DNA of 64,000 nt, from positions 344,434,932-344,498,931 of the forward strand of contig JARYHS010008074.1 of assembly GCA_031002005.1 (NCBI GenBank), written 5' to 3'. Shown piece by piece: positions 33,991-47,779 of this stretch (its first letter is position 1; the number at the start of each line of letters is the position of its first letter). Position numbers and translations under genes: made by a program. Source of the DNA: Vandiemenella viatica (lineage: Eukaryota; Arthropoda; Insecta; Orthoptera; Morabidae). The notes below the pieces were generated by a model, which searched no databases, was not told where the DNA came from, and worked only from the letters and a program-made list of their open reading frames with translations.

Positions 33991-34860
33991 CCTATTCACT
34001 GACATTACAAGAATGGACAAGTTTGGGAGAGCTTTAGTAACACGGAACAAGATGGTATTGGTGTAGCCACCTCAACAAATTCTTCTTAAAGTGGAGGGTA
34101 ATTCAGATTGTTAAAGTATAATACTGAAACATGTTGCTGACCCCATCGATGAAGATGCTACCAAATGATATGTTGATAAACTTGAAAAATTTATCAAAGA
34201 ATTGAATACTGCGGAAGTGACTATGGTTGCAACTATTGCGGTAACGAACATGCTTCAAGATCACATACAGCCAGGTACAAAGTATAATGAAATCCCTGTC
34301 AATGGTGTAACCCTCACAATAGTCAAACCACACAGGGTTGTGGTAAGATTGAATTGGGTTAGAGATGCAAGGTTACTCAATGTGAAGAGAGGTAACAAAC
34401 TTACTTAGTTTTTTTCCCCACAAACCTTTTACAGCAACAGTGATGATGAGAAATAAAATAGTACAGTGAACAAGCTTCATGCAGTGTGTAAACATGGATC
34501 CAACAACAAGTAAACATGGTATCATAAAGGCCCAGAATTTAATTTGATGAAAGTTACTCGAACTGAAGATGGATCAGATTGACTCGGAGAAATTTTTCAA
34601 GGATTCATTAAGACCTGTGACGGATACTATGGAAAGAGTTTCTTACCTCCATGACATATACAGCAGCAGTCTCCTCTCTTGATCAAAGATTTCTTGAAGT
34701 CACTAAGTGAGCAAGATTATGATTCGGTGTATGGTGTCCAAAAGAAGAACGATTGAGTAGCGATTGAAAACTCACCTGTTATTATTGATGAAAATGTTAT
34801 TGTAATTGATGGTAATGAATTGAAAGATACAGAAGGTTAATGGAATTGTTGTTTTGGAAA
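33991..34860 (+). pseudogene. Degenerate Polinton ORF between ATPase and integrase
   Basis: Broken plus-strand frames: an open stretch at 34202-34408 (MVATIAVTNMLQDHIQPGTK), a DPIDEDATK segment before it (about 34140), and QGFIKTCDGYYGKSFLPP (about 34590). Position and the DP-D motif fit a conserved Polinton protein of unknown function. No catalytic motif is visible. Confidence 0.4.
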
Positions 34861-37779
34861 ATCCAAAAACAGTATACCGATACTGCCAAGGACATGAAAA
34901 GCTATTCTGAAATATTAAACAAGAGTGCCTGCAGAGTAAAATTTAGTCCATCTGGTAAAGTTCTAAAACGTGCTACCAGTAATATGTATAAACCCTTGGT
35001 CTCTAAACTTTACAATTAGTTGGGTTCTGGTCTTCTTCTCATGAAGGATTATGTGTATTGGGATGATCCAAATGAACTTTTGGAAGATTTAAGTTACTTA
35101 CCACATCAACATCTGTGGGACATATGACACACTCCAACGAAATTTTATCAGTGGTTGAAGAACTTTGTGGAAGAGACATTATATTGTAACATGAACCAAG
35201 TTGTGTCAGAACTCCATAGACCAGCAAATAAAATTTCTGAAGATGTCGTGTAGTAATCAAAGGACTCAATCTGTGGCAAGCTGATACTGTGGAAATGATC
35301 CCATGCTCTCGTAAAAACAGCAGCTGCAAGTATTTACTGATGGTTATTGATACTTATTCAAAGTTTGCATGGTCAGACCCTCAAGACAGACAGGAAGTGG
35401 GGTTGCTGATTCTATGAAGAGAATCCTAAGTAGTGGTCACGACCCTAAAAACTTGCAGACTAACAACGGAAAGAAGTTTTACAATTCAAAGTACAAGAAT
35501 CTCATGACTGACTATAGTATTAACCACTACTTAACATATACTCATCTTAAAGCATCAATAGCTGAATGACTAAACAGAAGTATTAAGAATGCAATGTGGC
35601 AAGAATTCAGCATATGTGATTCACATCGGTGGATTGAACTTCTTCCTCAGTTAATGTCAAATTATAACAAGTGGCATAGCACAATAAAAATGAAACCCTG
35701 TGATGTAAAGGAAAACTCTCTACTTTCAATAGTGTACTTCTGTATTAAAACTACCACACCAGCAAAATTCAAAGTTGGTGACCATGTCAGGATGTCAGGG
35801 AACAAGCGGGTATACGGGGGTTAGTACCTGCTTCTCACCTGAACCAGTTGTCTTCCAAAATATTCTAAGTCCAAAAAAGTTCTGTAACCGTGTTGAAATA
35901 TTTATGCTAACTGTTAAAATTGACCACAGTCGCCACTTACAGTTTTAAACCTCCTGCAAGAAAGGTACTATTGTATAAATGAAAGTCACAAGTTGAATCA
36001 CTGGATTATATTCTCAAAATTTTTCACGTAATAATACAAGTTCACCGTTAGCTAGGCAATCGGATATTAATCTTCATCCAAAGATCACAGGTTGAGATTC
36101 AGAGCAAAAACCGCACTCTCCCAAGGTAAATAAAACAAAAGTTAGAAATTCACATGTCTAGAAACTCTTAGTCCGAAAATATGTTTGTTCAAATTTCGAA
36201 GATGGCCGCCACTAGGTGTGTCCTACATCTAGACTCGCTTCCTGCCTGACGCCATGATGTCAAAACTTCCCATGATCCACCGCTTTCTCCAAACCGCTAC
36301 CGTTGAACTTGCTCAACGAGATGTTACATGTTATCTCTACGAGGTGTTTCCGCCAACTGCGCAAAAGATGTTGGACTTGTCTCTTTTATCAAACTGCCCT
36401 ACTGGCTGAGACAATAGTCTATCTGTAAAAAGATCCTGTCAACTGTGTACTACCAGAAATTCACCGAATGAAGAGCGTAACGAGACAAGTGTCGTGCAAT
36501 GTTTAGTTAAAGTTTTAAAGCTTCCAGACCAGTGAAAATGAATTTTTAAGTTTGGTTAATTTAAAAGCACATTTGAGTCGTGTGCTGCTGATGTCATACA
36601 ATCGTCATAGGAAAAAATCTTCCCCGCTAAGCCTTAGAATCTGAAGTTAATACTATTTTTAAATCGTTCTCTGTCCTCTGCTGAGCTCAACAGTGCAAAA
36701 ATCTTCCAAATCGGTTAATTCTAACGGGAGTTATGAAATTCCCAAGTTTCCCTGTTTTTCCATTGTGAACCCAACAATTCTGCTTTTTCCTGAAAGTCGG
36801 TTGTGTCCTGAGACTAAATTTAAATTGAACCTTTATTTATTTTAAGCATTTTAGAGAAGTTTATAGTCCGCTAAACATGTTAGTTTCTGAGTTATTAATT
36901 TCCAAAGTTTCGGTTTTTATGTCGCCATTACCGGTTAGCTCCTATTTACTTATATTCTCTATTTATCGGTTGATCATTATGGGAACCTTACAAAATGTTA
37001 ACTAGTTATTTATTTTACTTGGTTTTATTTACTTTTAAAGCTTTGAAGTTGTTTAGATGTGGTGGAATTAAATGTTGACTAGCTCCCATGTGGAGATGCA
37101 TTTAAATTCCATATTTAGTACTTTAAATCGGTCTGGAGCTGCGAGTTATTAGTGAATTTAATATCAACTGGTGAAATTCTAATTATGAAAGTGCTTTACA
37201 GTGTCTAATTTAGTGGAATATTAGTGCTATGGTAGTGTTTACAAACTTGCATTTTCTGCTTCATGGATTATTTCGGATTACTCTCTTTTAGGTGAGTTTA
37301 TGGCTTCTATATTACTTCTTATTTATGGTTACTATGTGTTATTTATTCACTTTATTGTACTACAAGTGTGGTTATCTCGATTTTAACTGTGGTATCGTGT
37401 ACTGAAGTCAACCTTAAACTTGGCCGGATTCTAACGAAATATTGAAAATATACCGAGGGATACCTTACAAGGATCAGTAAGTTTAAAGAAAATTTTGACA
37501 ATGGCTACCTATCAAACTGGTCAACTGAAGTGTTTACCATAAGAAAAGTGAAATTAACAAACCCAGTAACTTATTTTATTAAAGATCATCTGGGTAAACT
37601 TATTGCAGGAGCATTTTACCAGCAAGAATTATAATTAACAAAACATTAAAGCACATTTCTGGCTGAACAAGTAATAAGGAATAGGAAGAATATGGCATTA
37701 GTGAAGTGGTTAGGTTTTGATAAATCATATAGCACATGGATAACTGGAAAAGATTATAATTTAAATAAAAGTTTTTGAT
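34861..37779 (+). pseudogene. Polinton retroviral-type integrase (split by LTR)
   Basis: The plus strand carries, in broken frames, an N-terminal region (YWDDPNELLEDLSYL near 35060), the DDE core (LWQADTVEMI at about 35265; VIDTYSKFAW; LQTNNGKKFYN at about 35455, with Asn in place of the second catalytic Asp; HLKASIAE then a stop at 35567), and AKFKVGDHV just before the LTR. After the LTR the frame resumes at 37474 and ends in a chromodomain-like tail (ALVKWLGFDKSYSTWI). It would insert the element into the genome; it is inactive as read. Confidence 0.82.
35793..37469 (+). mobile_element. solo LTR (1677 bp) inside Polinton integrase
   Basis: Starts TGTCAGGGAACAAGC and ends GGGATACCTTACA. Perfect 4-bp duplication AGGA (35789-35792 and 37470-37473). 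The integrase codons on the two sides are contiguous when it is removed. The CCTTACA terminus matches the LTRs at 23256-25291 and 4374-4944, suggesting related families. No coding sequence. Confidence 0.88.
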
Positions 37780-38260
37780 CAATAAATAATTGTACAGCAT
37801 TTTTTTCACCCATTAATTATAATAAAAACATATTTTGAAAATATTTTTCCTATTAATATACATTAAACTTTTTTTACAATATAGTTATGTAATTTAGTTC
37901 ACAGGTAAAGTATTTGCTCATGGGTTATAAATTTACAACATATTTTAAGTGGCTTGGTTCATAAATTAGTTTTTTTACCCAGCACTGATATTTGCTACCT
38001 AAAACTAAGTTACAGTGCACTGTAAAAACTCCACAGCAATCTATGTGTCAAACACAAACCATTTACAAATTGTTATCAGCCAGATGACCAAAAATCACCA
38101 TCATGTCTGCCATCAGAAAGATGACAACAAATCAATTATTTACAAGATTCAACTCATTATTTACAATATATTTACAACCCATCCCACCCTCCAGTCCACT
38201 GTAATATAGACACACATGGATAAACACTATATCTAATCTCAATTCACACATATTTACGAA

Positions 38261-38261
<1 letters not shown>

Positions 38262-38326
<65 letters not shown>
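38262..38326. repeat. (CA)n microsatellite
   Basis: About 32 uninterrupted CA units between integrase and PolB, where the two Polinton transcription units converge. Confidence 0.95.
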
Positions 38327-38328
<2 letters not shown>

Positions 38329-38579
38329 CAATCATGTATGGACTTGTGCCCCCAAGTTAGGATCCCAATAAAGTTTGGGTAAATATAGTGCTTATCATCC
38401 AATCTAGACAGACCCAGCTTGGCTACGGTACTTCAACAGTCGTAATTTTATGGAGGTTTGATTTAAAACAATGGTGGTGTGCTACTTAGGTGGTGCTCCA
38501 TCCAAACATTATAAATAATCAGTAATGGTGAGCATTGTTACTGTACACCCCAGACCCTTGGCCCATCTTGAAGTTTGGT

Positions 38580-41500
38580 TAGATTCTAGTTGGAATGAAT
38601 ACATTTTTGACCTAGATCAGCAAACTCTACAATCAGGGAACCATTCGCCTCATCTCTCATAACCCAAACAACCTTCTCATTATAGGGTTCCATATCAAAA
38701 CGATTGTTGAGTTTATATCTGGATGTGTTGAATTCCTCCCCGTCATGTTTCATCACTTCATATGGATCACAGCCACTCACCAAATAAATGAAACTGTCTG
38801 TGTACATATAAAGTAATTTTGGGCATATAAACTGCAGAATAGCGAATTCATAGTGAAATCGATACATTCACAGTGTAGACAGATCGAGAATGCACATCCC
38901 GATGTAGAGGAGCTTTTTGGAAAGTATCTGCACTTTCATCATCTGCAGAGCCACAAAGTCATTCTCGAAAATAGTCATACACTTGATGTGTGGTGAAGCT
39001 ACGTGTTTGAAGGTACAGTAGCAGCCCACCCAACCAGTACACAATTTCACATTGCAGTGTTTTCTAATGTTCTCCCCTGTTTACCCGAAAATTGAATTGT
39101 TTAAAAGTTTGAAAAAGTCTCTCTAAGACTAGGCTGACTGACGAGATCACGTATTGAGAGAGATGTATTCTTTGAACCATGGTGACTGATTGAAAAAAAT
39201 TACCTGGTGTACCAAGCCAAACATCATCCCCAAGCATACACATTGCAGGACGACTTGGTAGTAGAGAACATACAGAACCTACAATGTAGTCTTCAGCTTG
39301 GGGAAAGTAGATCCAGTGGTGGCTTTGTGGCTTGGAAATGGTGGTAGGTCTATTAGAAAGTCGTGTATATCCTGGGGAATTGTCAGATCTGCCTCTAAAA
39401 CGAACCTCCTGGGTGAGTCGGCTGCTACGCTCATGAAGTCTACACTAGCAATCTGCTTGGCCGATAACAATCAAACCACTCCAAAGGGTAGATACTCTGA
39501 CATGGCCTAGTCATACAGATTGTTTACATCAAAATACATGATGAAAGTTTCAGGTGCATCATGGTTGTACTCCGCCATGTACCAGTTATTTGCCTTGGCG
39601 TACCTATGTACGCACTGACAAATATCATCACGAATTCCACATTCGAAAAATAGAAGCATGTCTACATCTGTCATAATATCCAGCTTGACATGTGTTTTCT
39701 TTAATATGGCATGCCACGAAAGGCCTGGAGCTGTGAAATAGTGGGCGGGATCCAGGGTGTACTTCTCCAAACACACAGCCTTAAATTTATCAAACAGATC
39801 TGTAAATCTGTTCCCATGTACAGACATGGGTATTCACCCAAGTTTTCGATCTGTAAAGTCTGTCACACTTGTCATATGCTCGTAGTCATCATCTGAAATT
39901 CCAGACTCCTACAATGAACTATAAAATTTAGACTGCGTACCCTCTTTGAGCTTAACCATCGAATCCATGTATTCATAAGTTAAGACTACTTTTCCCTTAC
40001 CTAGTTGGAACTTCTCAGGGTCAGTGAAATTAGCACGGGTGATATGCATGTCACGTTCCTCAAGGGTTCCCACCAGGTTATCTAATAAGTACTGCATTAA
40101 ACAGTAGGAGACCAGGAACTGCAACATGATTGACGTACAATTAATCTTTTTAGAAATGGAAATGTAATGTTCAGTGTTGATGGGCAGAACATCCATCCCA
40201 TCTTTATGGAGGAATGATGAGACCATAACAATGAAATGCGCATTTTACCTAGACAAATTACGGAACAAGATGGGTATGTACCTTTGATTTTTGTACTGTA
40301 AATTAGTTATTGTATGCAGCCCCTCTGAATGCACTTGTGATGTGGCAATGATCCTGAACCTTAATGGACTCCGGTGCAAAGCCATCACCACAGATCTGGC
40401 TTACTGCAGCACTGGTAAATTGAGCTTCATCATTAACTGACATTACAACAGGTGTGACCCCCTTATAAATTTCATCATCGTCATGGGCCAGATTCAAGAG
40501 TTGTTCCACTAGCCACACCTCAGGATTTTTACCCTAGAATGAGTCAAATCGATTCAGCTGAGGGTCGTATGCACAAGCGACCTGGTATGCCGCGGCAAAA
40601 GAGGTGTTTTCCTGGACTGCTGTGGTGTGCAAGGCGTTGGAGTCAGGTCTGTATGTATCAAGGGGTTTCAACAAACATTCTAAGTCCGCGTAAACAACGA
40701 AAGGTACCAGCTGTTGGTGCATAAAATCCTCAAACTTTAAGGTTTTATCTTCGTCGCCGGGTTGGTCGACTCTTACAGCCTCACCCTTGCACAAATCAAT
40801 CTCATGGCGGCTCAAGATACCTTAGGTATAGAAATGCTGCAGATATTTATCACAAATGTGAACACAACCTTTACATATTGATACAGATGACCTGACTAAC
40901 CGTGACAAGTTCTTGATCCAGCAGCAGAGAAACTTATCTTCCCCCTTCGTAATCAGCAACATGTTAATATGGAAACCGCATTTGACTGCGAATGATGGGG
41001 GGCCTACAACTGAGTTTTCTACCTTCTAGTTCCAAGCTGTAGACATTGATCGAATACTTGGGATTTTGCCTCTCAAATTTAGAAATGTCTGACAACTTAC
41101 AGGGAAGTCTATGCCTGCAAAATCTAATTCGTACTTGGAACATGCTTTAGTATAATGGCTAACTAAATTCATGTTTCAGTGCACCTGTTCATGAAAGGAC
41201 AGGATCATCCAAAGAAAACAACGATCATCATTGTTTTTAAGTTTCTGAACTGTTTTCTTTGCCTGGATATCAGATGGCAGTGCTATAAATGAAAAGCCCC
41301 GATCCAGCGGTTAAAATTTAGCTATTTGGATGTCGAGGGGGTTTATTTCATTGAGGCATTTACCACTATCCCATTCCTGTAATTCACTAAATATCTTCTT
41401 GATATCTTGAAACACATAAACTTCATAAAATTCTTCCAGGGAAGTGCTTAATGTGAGCTTGTGCAACTTGGGCATAAAACAAATACGGCTGAAGTTAATG

Positions 41501-41660
41501 TCATCTTTCTTCTGAATTTTGAAAAGGCAATCCAACCCAACCTGGCATTTTACAACTGGTGTTGAAGGATTTGAAATAATGGGGCAAATCTGCTCTTGAA
41601 AATGCCAAAATATGCTCTAGTAAAAATTAGTGGATCTTTAAAGTTTACAGAATTTATAAT
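38580..41660 (-). pseudogene. Polinton protein-primed family B DNA polymerase
   Basis: Read on the minus strand in pieces. Exonuclease motif FVVYADLECLL (DLE) at about 40715, then DEAQFTSAAVSQICGDGFAP and DHCHITSAFRGAA (40300-40440). Polymerase motif A MYFDVNNLYD at 39507-39540 and motif C LLYMYTDSFIYLV (TDS) at about 38790. The order and the DLE, DxxNLY and TDS triad are those of PolB. Stops and frameshifts split it into at least seven frames. The gene probably starts far upstream through small exons (see 41697-43862). Confidence 0.82.
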
Positions 41661-41696
41661 ATTGATATGAAGTTACCTATCCCCGTAAGTACTCAC

Positions 41697-41968
41697 CCTG
41701 ATAGTTGACTTTAGATGTGCAGCATTCGGCTCACCTGTTTGCCCCATATTTGCATTAACGCCAAACCTGGTCGATGGCGTGTTGGGCAGCCACTGGGACG
41801 AGGGCTCATTTGTGGCTCGGAGAACTTCTGTGGTGACCAGCAAATCATCGTCCAGTGGGTCTGCCCACGTTGTAGTGTCTGCTTGAGGTATGTCCACTGG
41901 GTCTACATAAAATGTCTGTATGCCCCACAATGCTTCCAGGTCCAACAGTGAAAATGGATTATAGTCAT
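41697..41968 (-). CDS. Spliced upstream exon of the PolB transcription unit
   Basis: Minus strand: a TTTGCAG acceptor (AG at 41970-41969) and a GTGAGT donor (41696-41691) bracket a 272-bp open exon. It encodes DDYNPFSLLDLEALWGIQTF, VDPVDIPQADTTTWADPLDD and a Ser/Thr/Asn-rich end. It is acidic and without a recognised domain. Located just before the PolB N-terminus, it may be its leader region, or a separate captured gene. No frame break inside the exon. Confidence 0.5.
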
Positions 41969-42149
41969 CTGCAAACATACAAAAATAACAAAAATCAGAT
42001 TATATGTAGCTACAAGTGAGACAGAAATCAATAAAAATAAAAATTACGTTACCTGCAAGTTTCCTTCTTTTGGATGGAACATCTTCAGAATGTTTCCTCC
42101 TTTGTTATTTACAATCATATCATAAATACAGTTCCAAACACACTTAGAA

Positions 42150-42760
42150 ATAGATTCAAAAATAATTGAATCTGTAGTTTCAAAAAAAGTTTGACATGTA
42201 AAACTTAACACAAGTTGTATCCACAGTCTCCTCACTATGGTAATCACTGATCAGCTTCATGAGGACAACCTGTGGTAGAAAACAAGTCAATCTTATTATA
42301 TTTACATATAGCTTAAACTATTGGAATTAAGAGAAGGAATTTAACTCACAGTTTGCAAAACAGTTTGATATCTCCGGAAGATCTACAGCGACTACCACCT
42401 TGTTCCAGTAAATGGAAGTCATAGGGAGGTCTACAACAAAAATAGAATCTGTAGTTTGAAACACACATACACATGAAAATATATAAAGTTTTATACAGGG
42501 AAAACACAACTAGTAGCAGCAGTAGCAGCTGCCCCCTCGTTCAAATGATTGGAAGTTATAGGACGGTCTACAACAGAAATAAACTGAAAGTATATTTTGA
42601 TTCATGTATATGTCAAACTACAAAGTTTTATACAGGCAAACACTTAACATTAGTAGTATCCACTGCCCACTCATTCCAGTAACTGGAAGTCACAGGAAAA
42701 GTTTAAACAATAAAATTGAATCTGTAGTTTCAAACACACATGAAAAAATCTACAGCCAAG
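42150..42760 (-). repeat. Degenerate tandem repeats with exon-like cores
   Basis: Three or more copies of a unit with GAATCTGTAGTTT (42168, 42444, 42718), AAAGTTTTATACAGG (about 42485 and 42620) and a core reading on the minus strand CTTCCA...TACTGGAA (42405, 42555, 42680). Each core is preceded on the minus strand by a pyrimidine-rich acceptor-like CTTCCAG or CTTCCA, so the array looks like duplicated small exons. Confidence 0.6.
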
Positions 42761-42790
42761 AGAAATCATTAAAAAAAAAAAACCACTTAC

Positions 42791-42836
42791 CAGGCAAGGC
42801 AGCCAAAGATTCATCCCACTCCCGAGTACAAATTGG
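42791..42836 (-). CDS. Small exon of the PolB-upstream unit
   Basis: Minus strand: after a TTTTTTTTCAG acceptor, a 46-bp exon encodes PICTREWDESLAALP plus one base, then a GTAAGT donor. It begins in phase 0, matching the exon at 42934-42959. Confidence 0.45.
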
Positions 42837-42933
42837 CTGAAAAAAAATCTGTCTTAAAATATATACATAAAGCATAAATTTTGGAAAGTTAAGAAAAGAA
42901 AAAAATCAACTTATGGTTATTAAAGTCTTTAAC

Positions 42934-42959
42934 CTCGGAGGCAGATAGCACAGGCAGAT
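42934..42959 (-). CDS. 26-bp microexon of the PolB-upstream unit
   Basis: Minus strand: ATTTTAG acceptor, 26 bp encoding (with one base from exon 1) DLPVLSASE, then GTTAAA as a weak donor. It completes the split Asp codon of the first exon and ends in phase 0. Confidence 0.42.
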
Positions 42960-43007
42960 CTAAAATATAATCTTGATAGTAACAATAAAATACACACATA
43001 CACACAT

Positions 43008-43812
<805 letters not shown>

Positions 43813-43837
43813 CACTAATAAAGTTATTGAACATTAC

Positions 43838-43862
43838 CTGCATCAGACTGTGAATGAGACAT
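43838..43862 (-). CDS. Predicted first coding exon of the PolB-upstream unit
   Basis: Minus strand ATG at 43862 encodes MSHSQSDA plus one base before a GTAATG donor. A TATA box lies about 90 bp upstream (43946-43952). The chosen ATG is the first one in phase with the following microexons. Confidence 0.45.
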
Positions 43863-43945
43863 GGTAGACAACGGACATGACTGACGGCAACGAAGTGAAC
43901 ACGGCGAGCGACTGACAGAGAGGCCTGTGTAAACTCGCCAGCCCC

Positions 43946-43952
43946 TCTTATA
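43946..43952 (-). promoter_or_regulatory. TATA box for the minus-strand PolB-upstream unit
   Basis: The minus strand reads GGGTATAAGAGG. A start site about 30 bp downstream would give a 5' leader of about 55 bases to the ATG at 43862. Confidence 0.5.
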
Positions 43953-44280
43953 CCCAGTGGCAGACCTGTGACGTTAACTGAGTGCTGCATTCCACACCTC
44001 AGCTACACGCTTTCGAAATAGAAAATGGCTTGATATATATTTGCACGCTTTTCAACACATAATGACTTTGCATGCATGCGCAAATGAAGTTTCTTGTGGC
44101 TTGGGCCATAAGGTGCTGACCCCTAGCAGTGTGACGTCATACAACCTTGGATGCCATTGGTCCACTTGAATCATCCACGACAGTGACGCTGGCCGCCATT
44201 GGTCCATTTTGAATTGTCTGCCAACCGGATGTGATGTCAGGGAGGGAGGAGGGAAAGGGGGTCTGCCATTTTGTATCATG

Positions 44281-46196
44281 TGACACGAAGTGTGGATTAT
44301 ACATACTCCCCTTAGCGTCTGACATCATATATTTTTGTTGATGTTGTTACATGTTTGTTATAATAAGAAAGTGTTTCTATTTGGCCTCTTTAAATAGATC
44401 TTAACTGTAGTCCTCAACTACACAGAATTGTAATGTTTTTTGCCTCTGATAATATTTAACACTAGAAAATATAGGGTGAAGCATTTCTACAGACAACGAC
44501 CATGTGGTCAAATGCTAGTATATACAATTTAACCTAATTTTTTTTATTTATAAATCAACAAAATTTGTTTAAAGAGTATCAAGCTAACTTCAATTCTATT
44601 GGAAAACATGTTTAAAGTCATTTTCTTCCAAGTTTCGAGGGATAAGCAGAAGTACAGATTGATATTAGATCTTAACATTTGGAGATTTTGACTACATAAT
44701 GGATTTCGTCTATTCATTTTCAGAGGTATAGTAGGTCACAAGAAGTAAGACAAAGTACGACACTTGGTAGGTAGAAAATTATACTGAGAAGATATCGAGT
44801 TTTGGAAGTTGAATCAAACATATTTTGTAAAGTCATGATAAATAGTTAGATAATTCCTGAGCTCTCAGTTTTAAAGACATAAAAAAATGATTTATAGCTC
44901 AAGAGATTTGTTAAACTTTGTAGTACATTCTGTGAAAATTTGAGATTGCTAGGTAAAGGTTGAAGGTTGTTTTTGGATGATCTTATGAAAAATTATTAGA
45001 TTTGTGCAAAAAGCTTAGATTTTAGGTAACACATTTTGATTAGTCAAAAAAGGGGGGGTAATTAAATGAAAGTAGAATTTTTCCTGAACTAATTGCACTA
45101 GTTTTTATGAAAGTCCATGCAATACTTAGCTAGAATCGAAAAAAAAAAAAACAAATTAATTATAAATTCATGGTAATGGCCAACTTCCGGTTGCTAAATC
45201 AAGAAAATCTGATTCAAAAGGCAAATCACCAAAAATAGAAGCTATATGAAGGAAGATAGTTAGTGATCATTCAGTTTCATATTACATAAGAATGTAGATG
45301 TAGAAACGCTTAAAACACATTTCAACTTTTTAGCTTTAATACTTTGGGACTTATCGATTTTTGATACTTTGCATTATGCATTGCATTATGTTAAAAAATT
45401 GTAAATAAGCCTTTCTGTACAGCAGAAGATGGAAAACAACTAACAGATTATTTCAAAATGGGTTTAAATGCCAAAGCACCAATACTTTGAAGGGGAGAGT
45501 AAATCCAAGATTCACCACTAAATAATTTTTTACGGGCAAACCATTAAAGATAGGAAATTTTTTATTAGGATCAATTTTTACATTTAAGCTTCAGACAAAC
45601 TGTCACCAAAATTTCGAGTCAATTAGAATAAAAATTTATTCATAAAATTTTGGATATTTCGCAAATTTCTGGATACTTGCGCAAGACTAGGCGTCCTCTA
45701 TAAAAGGCACTCCAGATGCCAGGGAGAGAGACAGATGTTGGCAAGCACTTTTAGGAGAAGCCACGCAGGGCTAATTGCCATTTTGGTGTGGGTAGTGGAC
45801 AAGAACAGGAAGTTTGATGTAGGCACGCATATAGTCCGTCGGTCATGTTTGGTCCAAGTATCATATACGGTGCTGAAGGAGATTCACTCTCTATGTAGCT
45901 GAACAGTAATCAGCTAGAGGTTTTAGGAAGTTGACAGTGAGTGGCTTGTATCACTGTTTTAAACCTGCAATCATTTTTAATCTGGAAAAGAATATCATAT
46001 TGCTGTAGATTGGTCTATGAGTGATATAAATTTTTTAAGAATACAGTGTTTTTAAATTTATCTGGAAGTCTACAGTGATCTTTATTTCAACCACATACCT
46101 TCTCTAGTTGAGGTCAACAGCTAGATGGTGACCGATCTACCTTTTATGCTATGCTAACAGTCATAGCTCAGACTAAGCTATTGTGTATTGACCCCA
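44281..46196 (+). mobile_element. Candidate solo LTR (about 1.9 kb) to the right of the Polinton
   Basis: Non-coding, with a promoter-like CTCTATAAAAGGCACTCC at 45697 placed about 500 bp before the right edge, as in the LTR at 23256-25291 (550 bp). The best termini are TGACACGAAG and TTGACCCCA with CATG on both sides (44277-44280, 46197-46200). I tested several end choices, so the 4-bp match alone is weak evidence. No gag or pol. Confidence 0.45.
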
Positions 46197-46394
46197 CATG
46201 AAGCAAGGTCATAAAAGAGTATAAAACTTTGATGTTGTCCTTGCTTGAGTGTGTGTGGGAAGGGGGTGCTAATATGGGACCCAAATTAAGGTGTCAAATA
46301 GACAATGCTGAATCTGGGAGGGGGGCAAACTGGGGCACTTCCCCCAGGTGACAACTTCACTGTGTCTGAAGGGGTGACAAACTTGTGTCTGAAA

Positions 46395-46599
46395 CAGTAC
46401 TGGATTAGCCATGTAGCAGGAGTTAGCAAATGGTACAGGCGCCACGCCTTCTGGGGAGGCCCCGCACTTACTAGGGGGCCTAGGATTCTCCAGAGCCACC
46501 TCGTCAGGCCAGTAGCTCTACTACTGCACTGGACGGCAAAAACCAAGGGCCCCTTTTTCAAATTTACTATGGGCCCCACACTGTTTTAATACGGCCCTT
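46395..46599. mobile_element. Possible hAT-type MITE
   Basis: Starts CAGTACTGGATTAG and ends TAATACGGCCCTT. Flanks GTCTGAAA and GTCCGAAG match at 6 of 8 bases. The interior has GGGCCCC blocks like the MITEs near 14 kb. The flanking DNA is itself a degenerate GTCTGAAGGGGTGACAAAC repeat, so the duplication may be incidental. Confidence 0.45.
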
Positions 46600-46607
46600 G
46601 TCCGAAG

Positions 46608-47779
46608 GGGTGGCAAAACTATGGCTGAAGGGGAGGCTTAATTCCTGTGGGAGTGGCCTGAGGCTTGTATGGATACTGTGGGAGGAAGTATGAACTTTAA
46701 TATTCTTATTTAGGGTAAACTAACACATCCATTGATAATTAATTAAAGTGAATATATATGTAATGAAAAGTAGTTGTGTAGATAAATTGCCAGCAAGGCA
46801 TATATTCCATTACATTTAATAATTAATAAAAGCATTGAATAAAAAGTTATTATTAGCTGATGAGGCATACTCATTAGTTTGAATGGTGTATTTATTTAAA
46901 ATTCTCTAAAATAACAGTTTTTATTCACTGTTGGTAAATATATCTTGCAGTCTATCTTGAAAACAAAGCTTTTGAGCAACATACATGACCTCTATTATTA
47001 TAGGTCAACATCTTCTAAATTTAGTGATTCCTGTATTGTTTTCTGTCATTCAATCAGATTATTTTTACATCAATATGGTGGTATTCTTGTAAAAATATGT
47101 AATTTTAATTGCTGATGCATGGTTACATTTTTGGAAATTGTACTCTTCCTAAAGGGCAGGATCAGGGCTAAAATTAAGTAACACAAGAAAAGCTTAAGGG
47201 TTATATACTCAGCCGTTTCTTTAAGTTACTTTACTCAAGTTTTGTGTCGCACTCAAGTTTTATGTCATAATGAATTTTGCACCATGATTATTGTCTTGAA
47301 GGTCACTAAGTTTTCTGCTAGAGGTAAGTGATGGTGTTTATATAGTATAAAGATGGATATGTGGTAACAGATAAATCTTGAAAGTAATTAAGAGACATGA
47401 TTTTCGCTTGTATTTTGAATTTAAATTCTAATATTGAAGTGTTGATGTTTAATGATATTTTTCCAAAATTTTATACCCTTTTTTTGGTAAAAGTTTGTTG
47501 GTTTCTATATCTGTAACTTACTGTGGCATTGAGATTAAATTTAATTATAGTTGTATAATTTTGAAAAAGATCTAGTTTTCCCATGAGCAAAGTTTCTTAT
47601 TTGCATTATTTAATTGGATGTTATGTGTTGTAGTTCTATTCTTTTATCTCATGTAGCACAATTGTCTGCCTTCTTATTTATCAACTACTTTCTTTCAAAA
47701 TTCATCAATGATATTAATCAACAATATCTGCATGGTATCTATGTTAACTCTGTTTTCACCAACTGTTTTCTCTTTACAG
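46608..47779. other. Intron sequence before the MTTP exon
   Basis: AT-rich, with no coding frame or TE terminus recognised. It ends in a good polypyrimidine tract (TTTTCTCTTTACAG). Confidence 0.5.

Noticed and set aside
44281..46196. Right terminal inverted repeat of the Polinton
   Set aside because: No inverse copy was found near 27-31 kb; the promoter placement fits an LTR better.
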